Shown piece after piece: positions 45,744 through 58,169 of a stretch of DNA of 64,000 nt; the stretch's first letter is position 1, and each line of letters opens with the position of its first letter. Source of the stretch: Theocolax elegans (Eukaryota > Arthropoda > Insecta > Hymenoptera > Cerocephalidae); NCBI GenBank assembly GCA_026168455.1, contig CM047429.1, positions 33,959,577 through 34,023,576 on the forward strand, given 5' to 3'. The notes under the pieces were generated by a model that was not told where the DNA came from, searched no databases, and worked only from the letters and a program-made list of their open reading frames with translations. A program made the translations under genes and the position numbers.

Positions 45744-46689
45744 CTAGGGAGTCTTCGCCCCCCTGAGCGCTTCGCGCGCCAACCCCCTATTTTTAATTTC
45801 GAAAAAGGTTTTTCGTAATAAATTTATTTAAAATAATGTTTTAAATCGTATTATTTTTCCACTACCATGGACACTTTAGAAATTAAACAGATTCACACAA
45901 CACCTTGGAGGTACTGTTATGGTGCATTGGGTTTTATAACAAAATTTTATTTTTTTTTTTAAGTACGATTATAATTTATAAATAAAAGTTTTCCAAACTT
46001 CAGTGTAATGAAATCAGAATAAAAATAATAAAAATAATAGAGACATATTAAATGTTAACTGTAAATTTTAAACTATATGAATTCTTATAAAGCTTAAATT
46101 CATATTTTAATAATTATAAATGTTAAGGAAAAATTAACTTACCAAAAATAGTAAAGTACATATACTTACTAAATTGTAGTATTTTAGTTAACAACTTATT
46201 AAAATTTTGGATTATTTTAAACGGTTATAAATAGAACTTCACCTCCTAAAATTAATTTATTTAATGACGAACGATTATCGCCAAAAGTTCTATGTTTAAT
46301 ATTTTGTACTTTTAGAGTAATAAAACTTTCTTCTTAAATAAATAAATTTTTGTATTAACTTTAAAGAACTATTTATATCATTTTAGTGGCATATAAATAA
46401 AAACCTGTTTCATCCATTTCCCCGTAATTCGTAATTTGCACCCTCTTTCAAACTTTGCGTTTTAATCCATAATTATATCCAATTTATTTTTCCCTTTACT
46501 TACAGAGCTCATATATTTATTTTGATTATTATAAACAAACTCATTCCTTAAATAACCTTCTGTTTCTAATAAATACATACTTGTTTATTTAAAATATTGT
46601 TATACATAAATATACATAATCTACTCACTTATATATCCATACAATTTTGAAATTTTAATTTAAAAAATCTTTTCTTTAATTATATTAAA
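45744..46689 (-). mobile_element. Helitron-derived repeat, minus orientation
   Basis: CTAG at 45744 preceded by A, then TCTTCGCCCCCC and GAGCGCTTCGCGCGCC palindromes. The following about 930 bp is closely similar to 49509-50400 and to 52440-52950. No coding capacity. It ends at a GA microsatellite. Confidence 0.7.
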
Positions 46690-47755
<1,066 letters not shown>

Positions 47756-48290
47756 CATGGCACTCGTCAGTGCAGAGCACACTGGATCTCGTGAGTGCGT
47801 GCGGAGTTTATATATGCCCGGCTGCTTCGCGCCCCCTCCCCGTCAGACGATACGTATTCAGCGCATGTGTGCTTTGTTACGTGCCAGAGAGAGGGAGAGA
47901 GTGGGAGGGAGAGAGGGGATTATGATTATGATATTAATAATAATAATTATTATTATTATTATTAATGATAATGATAATAATAATAATAATCATAATGATT
48001 TTTTTTTTTTTAAGTGGGAGGGAAATCAATTTATTGCCGAGGTGTGGGACTCTTCAAAATCCTCGGATTATTCATAATAATGATAATGATAATTATAATT
48101 ATTATTATTTTAATTACTATTTTATTATTCATAACGATAATGATAATTATTATTCACAAGAGGAAGAGGTAGTGGATGAAGGAGAGAATTTCATGTGTAA
48201 TCCATTTGCTCTCTGTGTTTTACAGAGTTGAGACTGTTGTTATTATTGAAAATAAAATTATCAATAATAACACTCACATTACAAATGGTT
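47756..48290. other. short GC-richer patch and AAT/ATT simple repeats
   Basis: 47757-47890 is GC-richer without a recognisable gene. 47920-48160 is (AAT/ATG)-type simple sequence on both sides of a short unique segment. Confidence 0.5.
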
Positions 48291-49410
48291 GTACAAATTA
48301 AGATGGCGATTTCTCAGCCAATATTTAATCATTACGTAACAATTATATTTAGTCAATTCATAATAATTCATATAATAACTTTATAATTATATTTTTTAAT
48401 TATTTAAATCTAATAAGTAAGTAAAAGTTTGAATAAAATATTATGACGATTTTTAGTCACATTTAGTTTATTCATATATATAGTATACAATATTGTTATG
48501 TCTCTAATTAATAATAAACTAATTAATAATAAGTTTATTTTTTAATTATTTAATCATGATGGCGATTTCTCAGCCAATATTCAGTCAATTCATAAAAATT
48601 AATAAAAAGTTTATTTTTTAATTATTTAATTATGATGGCGATTTCTCAGCCAATATTTAATCATTTCGTAACAACTCATATTCAGTCAATTTATAACAAT
48701 TAATAATAAGTTTATTTTTTAATTATTTAATTATGATGGCGATTTCTCAGCCAATATTTAATCATTTCGTAACAACTCATAATTAGTCAATTTATAACAA
48801 TTAATAATACGTTTATTTTTTAATTATTTAATTATGATGGCGATTTCTCAGCCAATATTCAGTCAATTCATAAAAATTAATAATAAGTTTATTTTTTAAT
48901 TATTTAATTATGATGGCGATTTCTCAGCCAATATATAATCATTTCGTAACAACTCATATTCAGTCAATTTATAACAATTAATAATAAGTTTATTTTTTAA
49001 TTATTTAATTATGATGGCGATTTCTCAGCCAATATTTAATCATTTCGTAACAACTCATATTCAGTCAATTTATAACAATTAATAGTAAGTTTATTTTTTA
49101 ATTATTTAATTATGATGGCGATTTCTCAGCCAATATTTAATCATTTCGTAACAACTCATAATTAGTCAATTTATAACAATTAATAATACGTTTATTTTTT
49201 AATTATTTAATTATGATGGCGATTTCTCAGCCAATATTTAGTCAATTCATAAAAATTAATAAGTTTATTTTTTAATTATTTAATTATGATGGCGATTTCT
49301 CAGCCAATATTCAGTCAATTCATAACAATTCATAATAGGTTTATATTTATAATTATTCATCTAATAATAAGTTTGAATAAATTAAGATGGCGATTTCTCA
49401 GCCAATATTG
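48291..49410. repeat. satellite with alternating about 101-bp and 75-bp units
   Basis: Eleven copies of GATGGCGATTTCTCAGCCAA separated by about 75 or 101 bp (and 256 bp once). The 75-bp class lacks a TTTCGTAACAACTCAT block. Surroundings are ATTTAATTA-rich. No coding potential is seen. Confidence 0.9.
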
Positions 49411-49508
49411 AGACAATAACATATTTATAAGTATATTTATAATTCTTAATACATTTATATATATGTATGTATTTAGACAATGAAAAAAATAATATATATA
49501 TATATATA

Positions 49509-50888
49509 CTAGGGGGGCTTCGCCCCCCTGCGCGCTTCGCGCGCCAACCCCCTATTTTTAATTTCGAAAAAGGTTTTTCGTAATTAATTTATTTAAAATA
49601 ATGTTTTAAATTGTATTATTTTTTCACTACCATGGACACCTTAAAAATTTAACAGATTCACACAACACCTTGGAGGTATTGCTATAGTTATTATAATTTA
49701 TAAATAAAAGTTTACCAAAATATAGTGTAATGAAATTAGAATAAAAATAATAAAAAAAATAGAGACATATTAAATGTTAACTTTAAATTTTAAACTATAT
49801 GAATTCTTATAAAGCTTAAGTTTATATTTTAATAATTATAAATGTTAAGGAAAAATTAACTTACCAAAAATAGTAAAGTACATATATTTACTAAATTGTA
49901 GTATTTTAGTTAACAACTTATTAAAATTTTGGATTATTTTAAACGGTTATAAATAGAACTTCACCTCCTAAAATTAATTTATTTAATGACGAACGATTAT
50001 CGCCAAAAGTTCTATGTCATTAATATTTTGTACTTTTAGAGTAATAAAACTTTCTTCTTAATTAAATTAATTTTTGTATTAGTTTTAATGAATTATTTAT
50101 AATATGTTAGCGGTATATAAATAAAAACCTGTTTCTTCCATTTCTCCCGTGATTCGTAATTTGCACCCTCTTTCAAAATTTGCGTTTTAATCCATAATTA
50201 TATCCAATTTATTTTTACTATGCAGAGCCCAAATATTTATTTTGATTATTATAAACAAATTCATTTCTTAAATATCCTTCTGTTTCTAATAAATACATAC
50301 TTGTTTATTTAAAATATTGTGTTATATAAATATAAATTATCTACACACTTATATATCCATACAATTTTGAAATATTAATTTAAAAAATATTTAAATTAAA
50401 TGCTCCTAAATTAATAGTTTTTGAAAATCTATTCAAATATCATTCGTATTTTATATTGACACTGTTAAAATTTGAATTTTCTTTTGCCTATACTGTTTAT
50501 AATAGAATTATCTTAAAAATGCAATAATTAATATATTTAATTTTTAACCCATTGCATATATCATATGGATATTTGGAAAAGTGTATGTTATACTTGATTA
50601 ATATTTATTTCATCTTCAAACAATTTTGCATCTGTATTTAAAGCATTACATTGAATTTTAGATCTGTTATTATTATTGAGTATACGTTTAAAAATTTTAT
50701 GAGTTTTATCAAGAATGAGTAAACAAATACACATTCTTTCAAGTTATGTTCACAACTTTTTTTTGCGCACGGAAAAAATACATATATTATGCATTCTTGA
50801 AAAAACAATTATAAAATATATATATATATTATATAAATATTCCGCCGCACGCACACACACCCACATACATACATATATATACATATAT
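49509..50888 (-). mobile_element. Helitron 3' end and non-coding tail, minus orientation
   Basis: CTAG at 49509 preceded by A, a GGGGGGCTTCGCCCCCC hairpin and a second GCGCGCTTCGCGCGC palindrome. The tail is shared with 45744-46689 and 52440-53345. It could be the 3' end of Helitron copy 2 (coding part 53734-59262), with fold-back elements inserted between. Confidence 0.7.
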
Positions 50889-51421
50889 ATGGGCTATTTC
50901 ACGTCAAGTGGTACGATGGAAATTTTAAATCACTCCAAAATTTGAGAACAGGCTGGAAACATCTTCCAAGAACATACAAAAAAAATTTAAGTATTAAAAA
51001 TAATTTGCTTAAGAGTTATTCGACCATGAAAAGTGGAAATTTTTCAATTTTTTATAATAATTTCTATTTTTAAAGCCATTTATCTCAAAATCTGTTGATT
51101 TTTGTGAAAAAACATTACAAACAACTTTTGTTTAAATTAATCTTTAGAACTTATCTACCCTGGTTACATTTCTTACTTTTAAAATATCGAAGAGATAGAA
51201 CACCCGGACATATTGAATATCAAAAAAAAAGGCTACCACACCATAATCGATTTTAATCTAACACCGCTCAAAAGTTCACATTTTCCGCGAGCTTTCGAAT
51301 GGCTTGGGTTAGCTTATTGGCCAAGACCGCTGTTGTAAGTTATGCCTCATAAAATCACTAATTTTCACGTATTTTAGGACATAACTTACACCAAAGGTGT
51401 AATATATATATATATAATATA
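50889..51421. mobile_element. diverged half of a fold-back element
   Basis: Begins GGGCTATTTCACGTCAAGTG and parallels the left half of the 51422-52414 element (shared ATTTATCTCAAAATCT). Only about half is present. Confidence 0.55.
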
Positions 51422-52414
51422 CATGGCGTATTCCACGTGAAGTGGTCCGATCAAAATTTTAAAATGCACCAAATTTTTAGTACACTTTGCCAATTTTTTT
51501 GCAGAATACAGAAAAAAATTTTTAGGTACTGGAATTTATTAGCTCAAAAGTTATTATAACCTTAAAAAGTGAACTTTATCCAGTTTTTTTCAACACCAGC
51601 TGGGTTTATCGCTATTTAACTCAAAATCTATCAACTTTTACTATACAAACATTCGTTGCTAATTATGTGTAGAATTTATCCTTCTGGGTTAGAATTTCTG
51701 ATCTTAAGGTCAATATTACTTAAACTACATGTCAATATTCAACTTAAAAAAAGTGTAAGTGCGCCGCAATTGATTTTTTTATCCAAAAGTCTAAAAGAAA
51801 GCTTGGAGCAATACATTTCAAATGGTCTGTAGCATTTTTATGGCCTTCAATTCTGTAAAAAGTTATGATAATTTAAAGAAACACCATATTTTTTAAAAAA
51901 TTTAAATGGGAAATACCATGTTAATTTTTGTGAATTTTTTGTCTTTCTTTAAATTATTATAACTTTTTACAGAATTGAAGGCCATAAAAATGCTACAGAC
52001 CATTTGAAAGGTATTGCTCCAAGCTTTCTTTTAGACTTTTGGATAAAAAAATCAATTCTGGCGGCCTTGCACTTTTTTTTAAGTTGAATATTGACATGTA
52101 GTTTAAGTAATATTGACCTTGAGATTAGAAATTCTAATCCAGAAGAATAAATTCTACACATAATTAGCAACGAATGTGACATATAATGTTGTATAGTAAA
52201 AGTTGATAGATTTTGGGTTAAATAGCGATGAACCCAGCTGTTGTTGAAAAAAACTGGAAAAAGTTCACTTTTTGAGGTTAGAATAACTTTTGAGCTAATA
52301 AATACCAGTACCTAAAAATTTTTTTCTGTATTCTGAAAAACATTTGCAATGTGTACCCAAAATTTGGTGCATTTTAAAATTTTGATCGGACCACTTCACG
52401 TGGAATACCCCATG
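51422..52414. mobile_element. 993-bp fold-back element
   Basis: Two arms of about 490 bp form a near-complete palindrome. The ends are CATGGCGTATTCCACGTGAA and TTCACGTGGAATACCCCATG. Centre near 51920. No coding potential; single-strand folding would give one long hairpin. Related copies are at 36711-38215 and 50889-51421. Confidence 0.85.
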
Positions 52415-52429
52415 TGTATGGTAATGAAC

Positions 52430-53345
52430 AATTAACTTACCAAAAATAGTAAAGTGCATATACTTAATTGTAGTATTTAGTAAAAACCTATTAAAATTTT
52501 AGATTATTTTAAACGGATCTAAATAGAACTTTACCTCCTAAAATTAATTTATTGAAGTTATCGCCAAGAGTTCTATATGTCATTAATATTATGTACTTTT
52601 AGAGTAATAAAACTTTCTTCTTAATTAAATTAATTTTTGTATTAGTTTTAAAGAATTATTTATAATATGTTAGCGGTATATAAATAAAAACCTGTTTCTT
52701 CCATTTCTCCCGTAATTCGTAATTTGCACCCTCTTTCAAAATTTGCGTTTTAATCCATAATTATATCCAATTTATTTTTCCCTTTAGTTACAGAGCCCAT
52801 ATATTTATTTTAATTATTATAAACAAAGGCATTCCTTAAATAACCTTTTGTATCTAATAAATACATACTTGTTTATTTAAAATATTGTTTTATATAAATA
52901 TACGTAATCTACTTACTTATATATCCATACAATTTTTAAATTTGATTTGAATAATATTTAAATTAAATACTACTAAAATAATAATTTTCGAAAAACTTTT
53001 GAAATATAATTCGTATTTTATATTGCCACTGTTAAAATTTGAATTTTCTTTTGCCATTACTGTTTATAATAGAATTATCTTAAAAATGCCATAATTAATG
53101 TATTTAATTTTTAATATATTGTATATTTCACATATAGATATTTGGAAAAGTGTATGTTATACTTGATTAATATTTATTTTATCTTCGAAAAATTGTGCAT
53201 ATTTTTAAAAACATTACATTAAATTTTAGGTCCGTTTTTATTTTATGAGTTTTATCAGGAATAAGTAAACTAATACACATTCTTTTAAGTTATATTCACA
53301 ACTTTTTTTTGCGCACGGAAAAAATACATATATTATCTATTCTTG
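52430..53345 (-). repeat. second copy of the Helitron tail repeat
   Basis: Matches 49850-50815 (for example TTTGCACCCTCTTTC and TTCTTTTGCCATTACTG). Its position between the fold-back element and helicase copy 2 suggests tandem duplication of the tail or a second insertion. Confidence 0.65.
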
Positions 53346-53360
53346 AAAAAACAATTAACA

Positions 53361-53700
53361 CGTACACACACACACGCACACGCACACGCACACGCACACA
53401 CTCACACACACACGCAAACGTACACGCACACACACACACACACGCACACGCACGCACGCACGCACGCACACACGCACGCACGCTCGCGCACACACATACA
53501 CACTTATATATATGACATATATATATTACATATATATAACATATATATGACATATATATAACATATATATAACATATATATGACATATATATATAACATA
53601 TATAGAACATATATATGACATATATATATAACATATATATGACATATATATATATGTTGAATTCTGAATTCTTAGACACGGCGGCGGCGGCGGCGGCGAA
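53361..53700. repeat. AC, ATATAT/GACATATA and GGC microsatellites
   Basis: (AC)n with CGCACG variants at 53361-53500, then TATATGACATATATA units to 53655, then (GGC)6 at about 53680-53698. No gene is seen. Confidence 0.9.
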
Positions 53701-53733
53701 ATATTTATATATTATAGAGAGATATATATATAA

Positions 53734-54627
53734 TTAATATTCGAATATTTCTGAATAAACTACATTTTTTGTATAAATTTTTGCGTTTTCACTGAGGATA
53801 AGTTTTTTATTTCTATATTTTATTATATTATCATTTTTATTAATAGATTTATTATCTATAAATACTTTTAAATTATCCTTTGATGTTGTTCTTGATAAAG
53901 TTACGTATAATTGACCATGACTAAAAACAGGAGTATTTAAATATAAACCAACTTTGTCAAAGGATTGACCTTGAGCTTTGTTTATAGTCATAGCAAAGCT
54001 AAGTCTTATTGGAAATTGTCTTCTTATCATATGAAACGGAATTTCTTCTGATGATGGATATAAATCAATACGTGGTAATAATATTATCTTGCCAGCATTT
54101 TTACCCGTAATTATTTCTACTGTTATAATATACTGTTTCATATCCTTGATTATCATTCTTGTTCCATTACATAGTCCACCATTGATATCTAAATTTCGCA
54201 AACAACTAACTATTGCACCCTTTTTTAATATTAATTTATGTGGAGGTAATCCATTGGGTGTTAATGAATTTAAAAATTCTGTTGGGATTGATTCTTGTAA
54301 TGTATCATTATCATCACTTTCTACTCTATCATCACTATAAAATGTATAACTACATCCATCAATTTTTTCTACTGTATCTTCATTAAGTTTTAATACATTA
54401 GAATTTAAAGGCGATAATATTACTTTATTTTTTAATGTTGGATCATTAGGATATATCTTATCTCCAAAGATTTCTGTTATTAAATTGTTATCACAAATGA
54501 ATTGTGTTGGTATTTCTTTGACATTGTTTTTTAATTCATATTTTGTTAAATTTTTATTTTCTCCTATATCAAGTAACCACTTTTTGAAACTAGTATCTGG
54601 CTTTTGCAATCTTAAATTTTCAGTCAA
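53734..54627 (-). CDS. helicase C-terminal block of Helitron copy 2
   Basis: 297 codons of the Pif1-like helicase C-terminal lobe. PIRLSFAMTINKAQGQSFDK (motif V-like) and HGQLYVTLSRTTS (motif VI) are the recognisable parts. It ends at the natural stop. The corresponding region is missing from copy 1 and present, diverged, in copy 3. Confidence 0.8.
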   Translation of the reverse strand: MTENLRLQKPDTSFKKWLLDIGENKNLTKYELKNNVKEIPTQFICDNNLITEIFGDKIYPNDPTLKNKVILSPLNSNVLKLNEDTVEKIDGCSYTFYSDDRVESDDNDTLQESIPTEFLNSLTPNGLPPHKLILKKGAIVSCLRNLDINGGLCNGTRMIIKDMKQYIITVEIITGKNAGKIILLPRIDLYPSSEEIPFHMIRRQFPIRLSFAMTINKAQGQSFDKVGLYLNTPVFSHGQLYVTLSRTTSKDNLKVFIDNKSINKNDNIIKYRNKKLILSENAKIYTKNVVYSEIFEY

Positions 54628-54740
54628 TGATAACCTTGAAAAATATGGCCATAAACAACTTCTTTTGACGCAAGTTTCAATAATTTTAGTTCTATTTCCA
54701 TGTGGTACTATTGGTAGTGTTTGTCTAAAGTCTCCAGAAG

Positions 54741-55418
54741 TTACAATAATTTTATCTCCAAAAGGAAAATCATTTTTATCAATTTATCAATTGTTTCAAA
54801 AGCATATCTAGATACCATTGAAATTTCATCCCAAATTATAATTTTAATATTTTTTAAGTAAGTACCATATTCTGAATTAGGACTAATATTACATGTTGAT
54901 TGTTCATTTATATTTAGTGGTAATTTAAATGTACTATGAACAGTTTTTCCATTAATTAATAAATTAGCAGCAATACCAGTCCAAGCAATTGTAAGAAAAG
55001 GAATATTCATTGATATTAAATAAGTAATAATTACATTATGTAAATAACTTTTTCCACTACCACCAGGACCATCAATGAAATAATACTTATTTCCAATATT
55101 ATTAATTGTTGCATTGATGATTAAATCATATATTTTCTTTTGATTAAATGTTAAAGAATTTATTAAAGTTTCTAAGGTATTAATATGATCATGTATATCT
55201 AATTCATCATCATACTCTTTATTTACTTCATAATTAGCCATATTAGGTAAATGAAAATCATTTAATTTCAATCCATGTAACAATAAGATTTTTTCAATAT
55301 TATACAATTTTTTTTTCACCCTCAAATTCTGATAAATTTGGATCCATAAAATGAATCTTATATTTATTATATAAATCCAAAGCATTAATTGGTGTTTGAA
55401 ATACAAGAATAAATGCAA
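54741..55418 (-). CDS. helicase N-terminal block of Helitron copy 2
   Basis: 225 codons with YFIDGPGGSGKSYL (Walker A), AWTGIAANLL and IIWDEISMVSRY (Walker B). It is derailed after ETIDK by a deletion of about 15 bp compared with copy 1, so the SGDFRQTLP motif follows in another frame. Confidence 0.8.
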   Translation of the reverse strand: MHLFLYFKHQLMLWIYIINIRFILWIQIYQNLRVKKKLYNIEKILLLHGLKLNDFHLPNMANYEVNKEYDDELDIHDHINTLETLINSLTFNQKKIYDLIINATINNIGNKYYFIDGPGGSGKSYLHNVIITYLISMNIPFLTIAWTGIAANLLINGKTVHSTFKLPLNINEQSTCNISPNSEYGTYLKNIKIIIWDEISMVSRYAFETIDKLIKMIFLLEIKLL

Positions 55419-56535
55419 ATAGTTTGCACATAGATTTAGGAAATTTGAATACTGCAGCTTCTGCTAAACATTTATCCCACTCATCATCAGTACTAATAAT
55501 ACCTCTCGATAAACAAGCAGTTTCATACGTATCGTAAACTATACCATTTACAGTTCGGATATCTTCAAATGATTTTGCACCTCGTACATGTAATAATAAT
55601 AGTCGTAAGAAAAATGTTTCACGTTTATTTGGATTTACGAAATACATTCTACTTATAATAGGTTTATTAAATTGTTTTCTTTTAGTCCATGCTTTAATTT
55701 TTTTATTAAAAACATAATGATAAGGAATTTCAGTATATAGATATTGTGTTGCATTCTCGTCATCTTTATTTAATTTAAACCATGATGTTAATGTTGTATC
55801 TATATTTTTATCAATGAATGTATTTTGTTGTCCTTCTTGAGAAAATATATATTGTTCATTTTCTTTATGAACAGGTAATCTTATAATAGCATAAGATTGT
55901 TGATGTAATTTAAATTCCAAGATACGATACATAGCCTCCGGTGCACATACATATCTAGTAGATAAATGTTGTGATATTTCATCATAATTATATACCTCTT
56001 CATTATTTCTATCCATATCATCATTAATGACTTCCATTGTGAATTTTATAAAAGCAGTATCAGGACCCTTATGAAAATATTTAAATAAATATTTTATAGC
56101 TTTTATTGTATTAAATATTTCTATGTTAATATGACATTCTAACAATAATAATAAATATGGATTATATGGCACGACAAAACTATTATCTGCAATTCTATGT
56201 TTTGAATATATAATTTTATTATCATTATTTTTTCGGCGATAAGAAGGATAACCATCTGAATTAAAATTTGTTTGTTCAACATATTGTTTAGGAAACTTTT
56301 TTGTACAGCGTGTTTTATCTTCATTCATACATACACTATTTTTATTTTGCATTCCACAAGGACCATGTATCATATTATTTTTTACTATATTGTATAATCT
56401 AGGATATTTAATTTCATCAGGTATTTCAGCACTTATAAGAGAATCAATTTGATCAACATCTCGTAATTTATCATCATTATGCAACCAAATTAACATGTGC
56501 ATATGTGGTAATCCTCTTTTTTGAAATTCTATCAC
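55300..56535 (-). CDS. Rep C-terminal block of Helitron copy 2
   Basis: 411 codons starting just before the HUH motif (RGLPHMHMLIWLHND). KYLFKYFHKGPD carries the tyrosines that in Helitron Rep attack DNA. The following linker leads toward the helicase and ends by frameshift after FEGEKK. Known Rep function: nick and join single strands at Helitron ends. Confidence 0.82.
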   Translation of the reverse strand: MIEFQKRGLPHMHMLIWLHNDDKLRDVDQIDSLISAEIPDEIKYPRLYNIVKNNMIHGPCGMQNKNSVCMNEDKTRCTKKFPKQYVEQTNFNSDGYPSYRRKNNDNKIIYSKHRIADNSFVVPYNPYLLLLLECHINIEIFNTIKAIKYLFKYFHKGPDTAFIKFTMEVINDDMDRNNEEVYNYDEISQHLSTRYVCAPEAMYRILEFKLHQQSYAIIRLPVHKENEQYIFSQEGQQNTFIDKNIDTTLTSWFKLNKDDENATQYLYTEIPYHYVFNKKIKAWTKRKQFNKPIISRMYFVNPNKRETFFLRLLLLHVRGAKSFEDIRTVNGIVYDTYETACLSRGIISTDDEWDKCLAEAAVFKFPKSMCKLFAFILVFQTPINALDLYNKYKIHFMDPNLSEFEGEKKIV

Positions 56536-58169
56536 ATAAACATAACCTTTAACTTCTCCAAAAATACTTTTTTTAAAAGTTCATTTTTTAAAATTTTAAC
56601 TTTTTGATTAAAAACGCGTGATATTAAATCCGGACGATCTATAGCTGTTTCATATGGTAACAAATTTTCTTGAATTTCTTTCCATGTAGGATTACATGTC
56701 ATTGTGAGGAATATATCTGGTTTTCCATCAACTTGTAATTGAGTCATTGAATCTAAATAATTTTGTTGTATTGCTCTGGGACTTCCTATATAGGTTGAAG
56801 GTAATATTATCAATCTCCCTATTTTAGAATGTTCAATATTTACTTTGTTATAAACATAATCCATCAATCCTTTATACATTTCAGTTCGTAATTCTGCTTG
56901 ATGACTGCGCAAATAGTATAATCGACATCCTTCAATTCTTGTCCATACGTCAACAATAAATTGTTGTGATATATTTTTTAAATTTAAACAAGGATTAAAA
57001 TCATCACGTATACTTAATTTAAATGAATAATATTGCAATATTGAAATATTATTATATTTATTATCTGCTTTTAAACATTTCATATTAGGACACCATCCAG
57101 GGTCACCAAGAGGAAATATTAACGGATATAACATTGGGTCGAGATGTTTACTGAAAATATTTATTATCTGTGGTTTATCAGATTTAGGATAAATACGAAT
57201 ATCACGGTCAATTGGTGGTTCTCCGTCAATTCCTACATATACTGCAGCAACTTCATTGCATGAAGCAAAATATGACTTATTTGTTGCACAATTGTCAATA
57301 ACTACTTCACGTGGTGTAATGTTATTATTTTGTGCTCTGTTAATCTCTTCTTTTTCTATTTGATACATCATTTTGTATGCTTTTGCATAAGGATTATGTG
57401 TTGTTAGAAACTTACATAATTTATTTAATAAATTTATATCAGGTTTATCTATTTTATAATCTTTCGCTCTATATTTATTTGCTATTTCATTGTCGATTAT
57501 ATATAATTGTCCATATTTTGGAAATTCATTTTTATTTGGATGTAATGCATATGAATTATGGTATACTTGACCACATATCTTTAATACTTGTGGCCCAGGA
57601 GTATTAAAAGTTACTACTTTTGACCCAAAACTAGCAAATGCAAAAGAATTATTGTATCCCCGTATATTTTTTTTATAATTTGTACTTATTGAAGTATTTT
57701 GAAATAATAAATTTTTTAATTCTTTTGGATGTGAGTTATCATTATTTAAAAATATTTTATTTTTATGACAACAGTTAGTATATTTTTTATCATGTGAGAT
57801 TTCATTCCTGAAGTGTTTTGCTTTACAGAAATTACAATGATTATTTAAACTTCCTAAAAAATTTAATTCGATGGTGTTTTCAAAAAAATCTATATTTGCA
57901 ATTAAACCTATTTTTGAATTTATATCTTTCGTATCATATTCTAATTCTGTGTTTGCTTTTCTTTTATTTTGTTTTAATTTCTTAAGTTCATTTTGTTTTG
58001 TGCTTAGTTGTATTGTCATACTATTATAATACATTTTACTTTTCTTTACTTCATTTACCTTTATGTCATTCGTCATTTCTGTTTTTTTCGTTTTTTTTTC
58101 TTTCAGTTTTCTATCAGATTCCTTTATTTTCATTTCATTTGTCAATTCTATTTTCATTTCGTGCGTCAT
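56532..58169 (-). CDS. N-terminal and Rep block of Helitron copy 2
   Basis: 545 codons. The Lys/Glu-rich start is the end of the 19-residue repeat array. A CxxC zinc finger (CNFCKAKHF, then CCHKNKIF) follows at about residues 135-165. The Helitron-like N domain comes next (YHNSYALHPNKNEFPKYGQL, YPLIFPLGDPGW, RRLIILPSTYIGSPR-like). It ends by a 1-bp frameshift in a homopolymer just before the HUH motif. Confidence 0.82.
   Translation of the reverse strand: MTHEMKIELTNEMKIKESDRKLKEKKTKKTEMTNDIKVNEVKKSKMYYNSMTIQLSTKQNELKKLKQNKRKANTELEYDTKDINSKIGLIANIDFFENTIELNFLGSLNNHCNFCKAKHFRNEISHDKKYTNCCHKNKIFLNNDNSHPKELKNLLFQNTSISTNYKKNIRGYNNSFAFASFGSKVVTFNTPGPQVLKICGQVYHNSYALHPNKNEFPKYGQLYIIDNEIANKYRAKDYKIDKPDINLLNKLCKFLTTHNPYAKAYKMMYQIEKEEINRAQNNNITPREVVIDNCATNKSYFASCNEVAAVYVGIDGEPPIDRDIRIYPKSDKPQIINIFSKHLDPMLYPLIFPLGDPGWCPNMKCLKADNKYNNISILQYYSFKLSIRDDFNPCLNLKNISQQFIVDVWTRIEGCRLYYLRSHQAELRTEMYKGLMDYVYNKVNIEHSKIGRLIILPSTYIGSPRAIQQNYLDSMTQLQVDGKPDIFLTMTCNPTWKEIQENLLPYETAIDRPDLISRVFNQKVKILKNELLKKVFLEKLKVMFM

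Noticed and set aside
53296..53679. ORF rich in CYIYV and ACVRA repeats
   Set aside because: Translation of AC and ATAT microsatellites.
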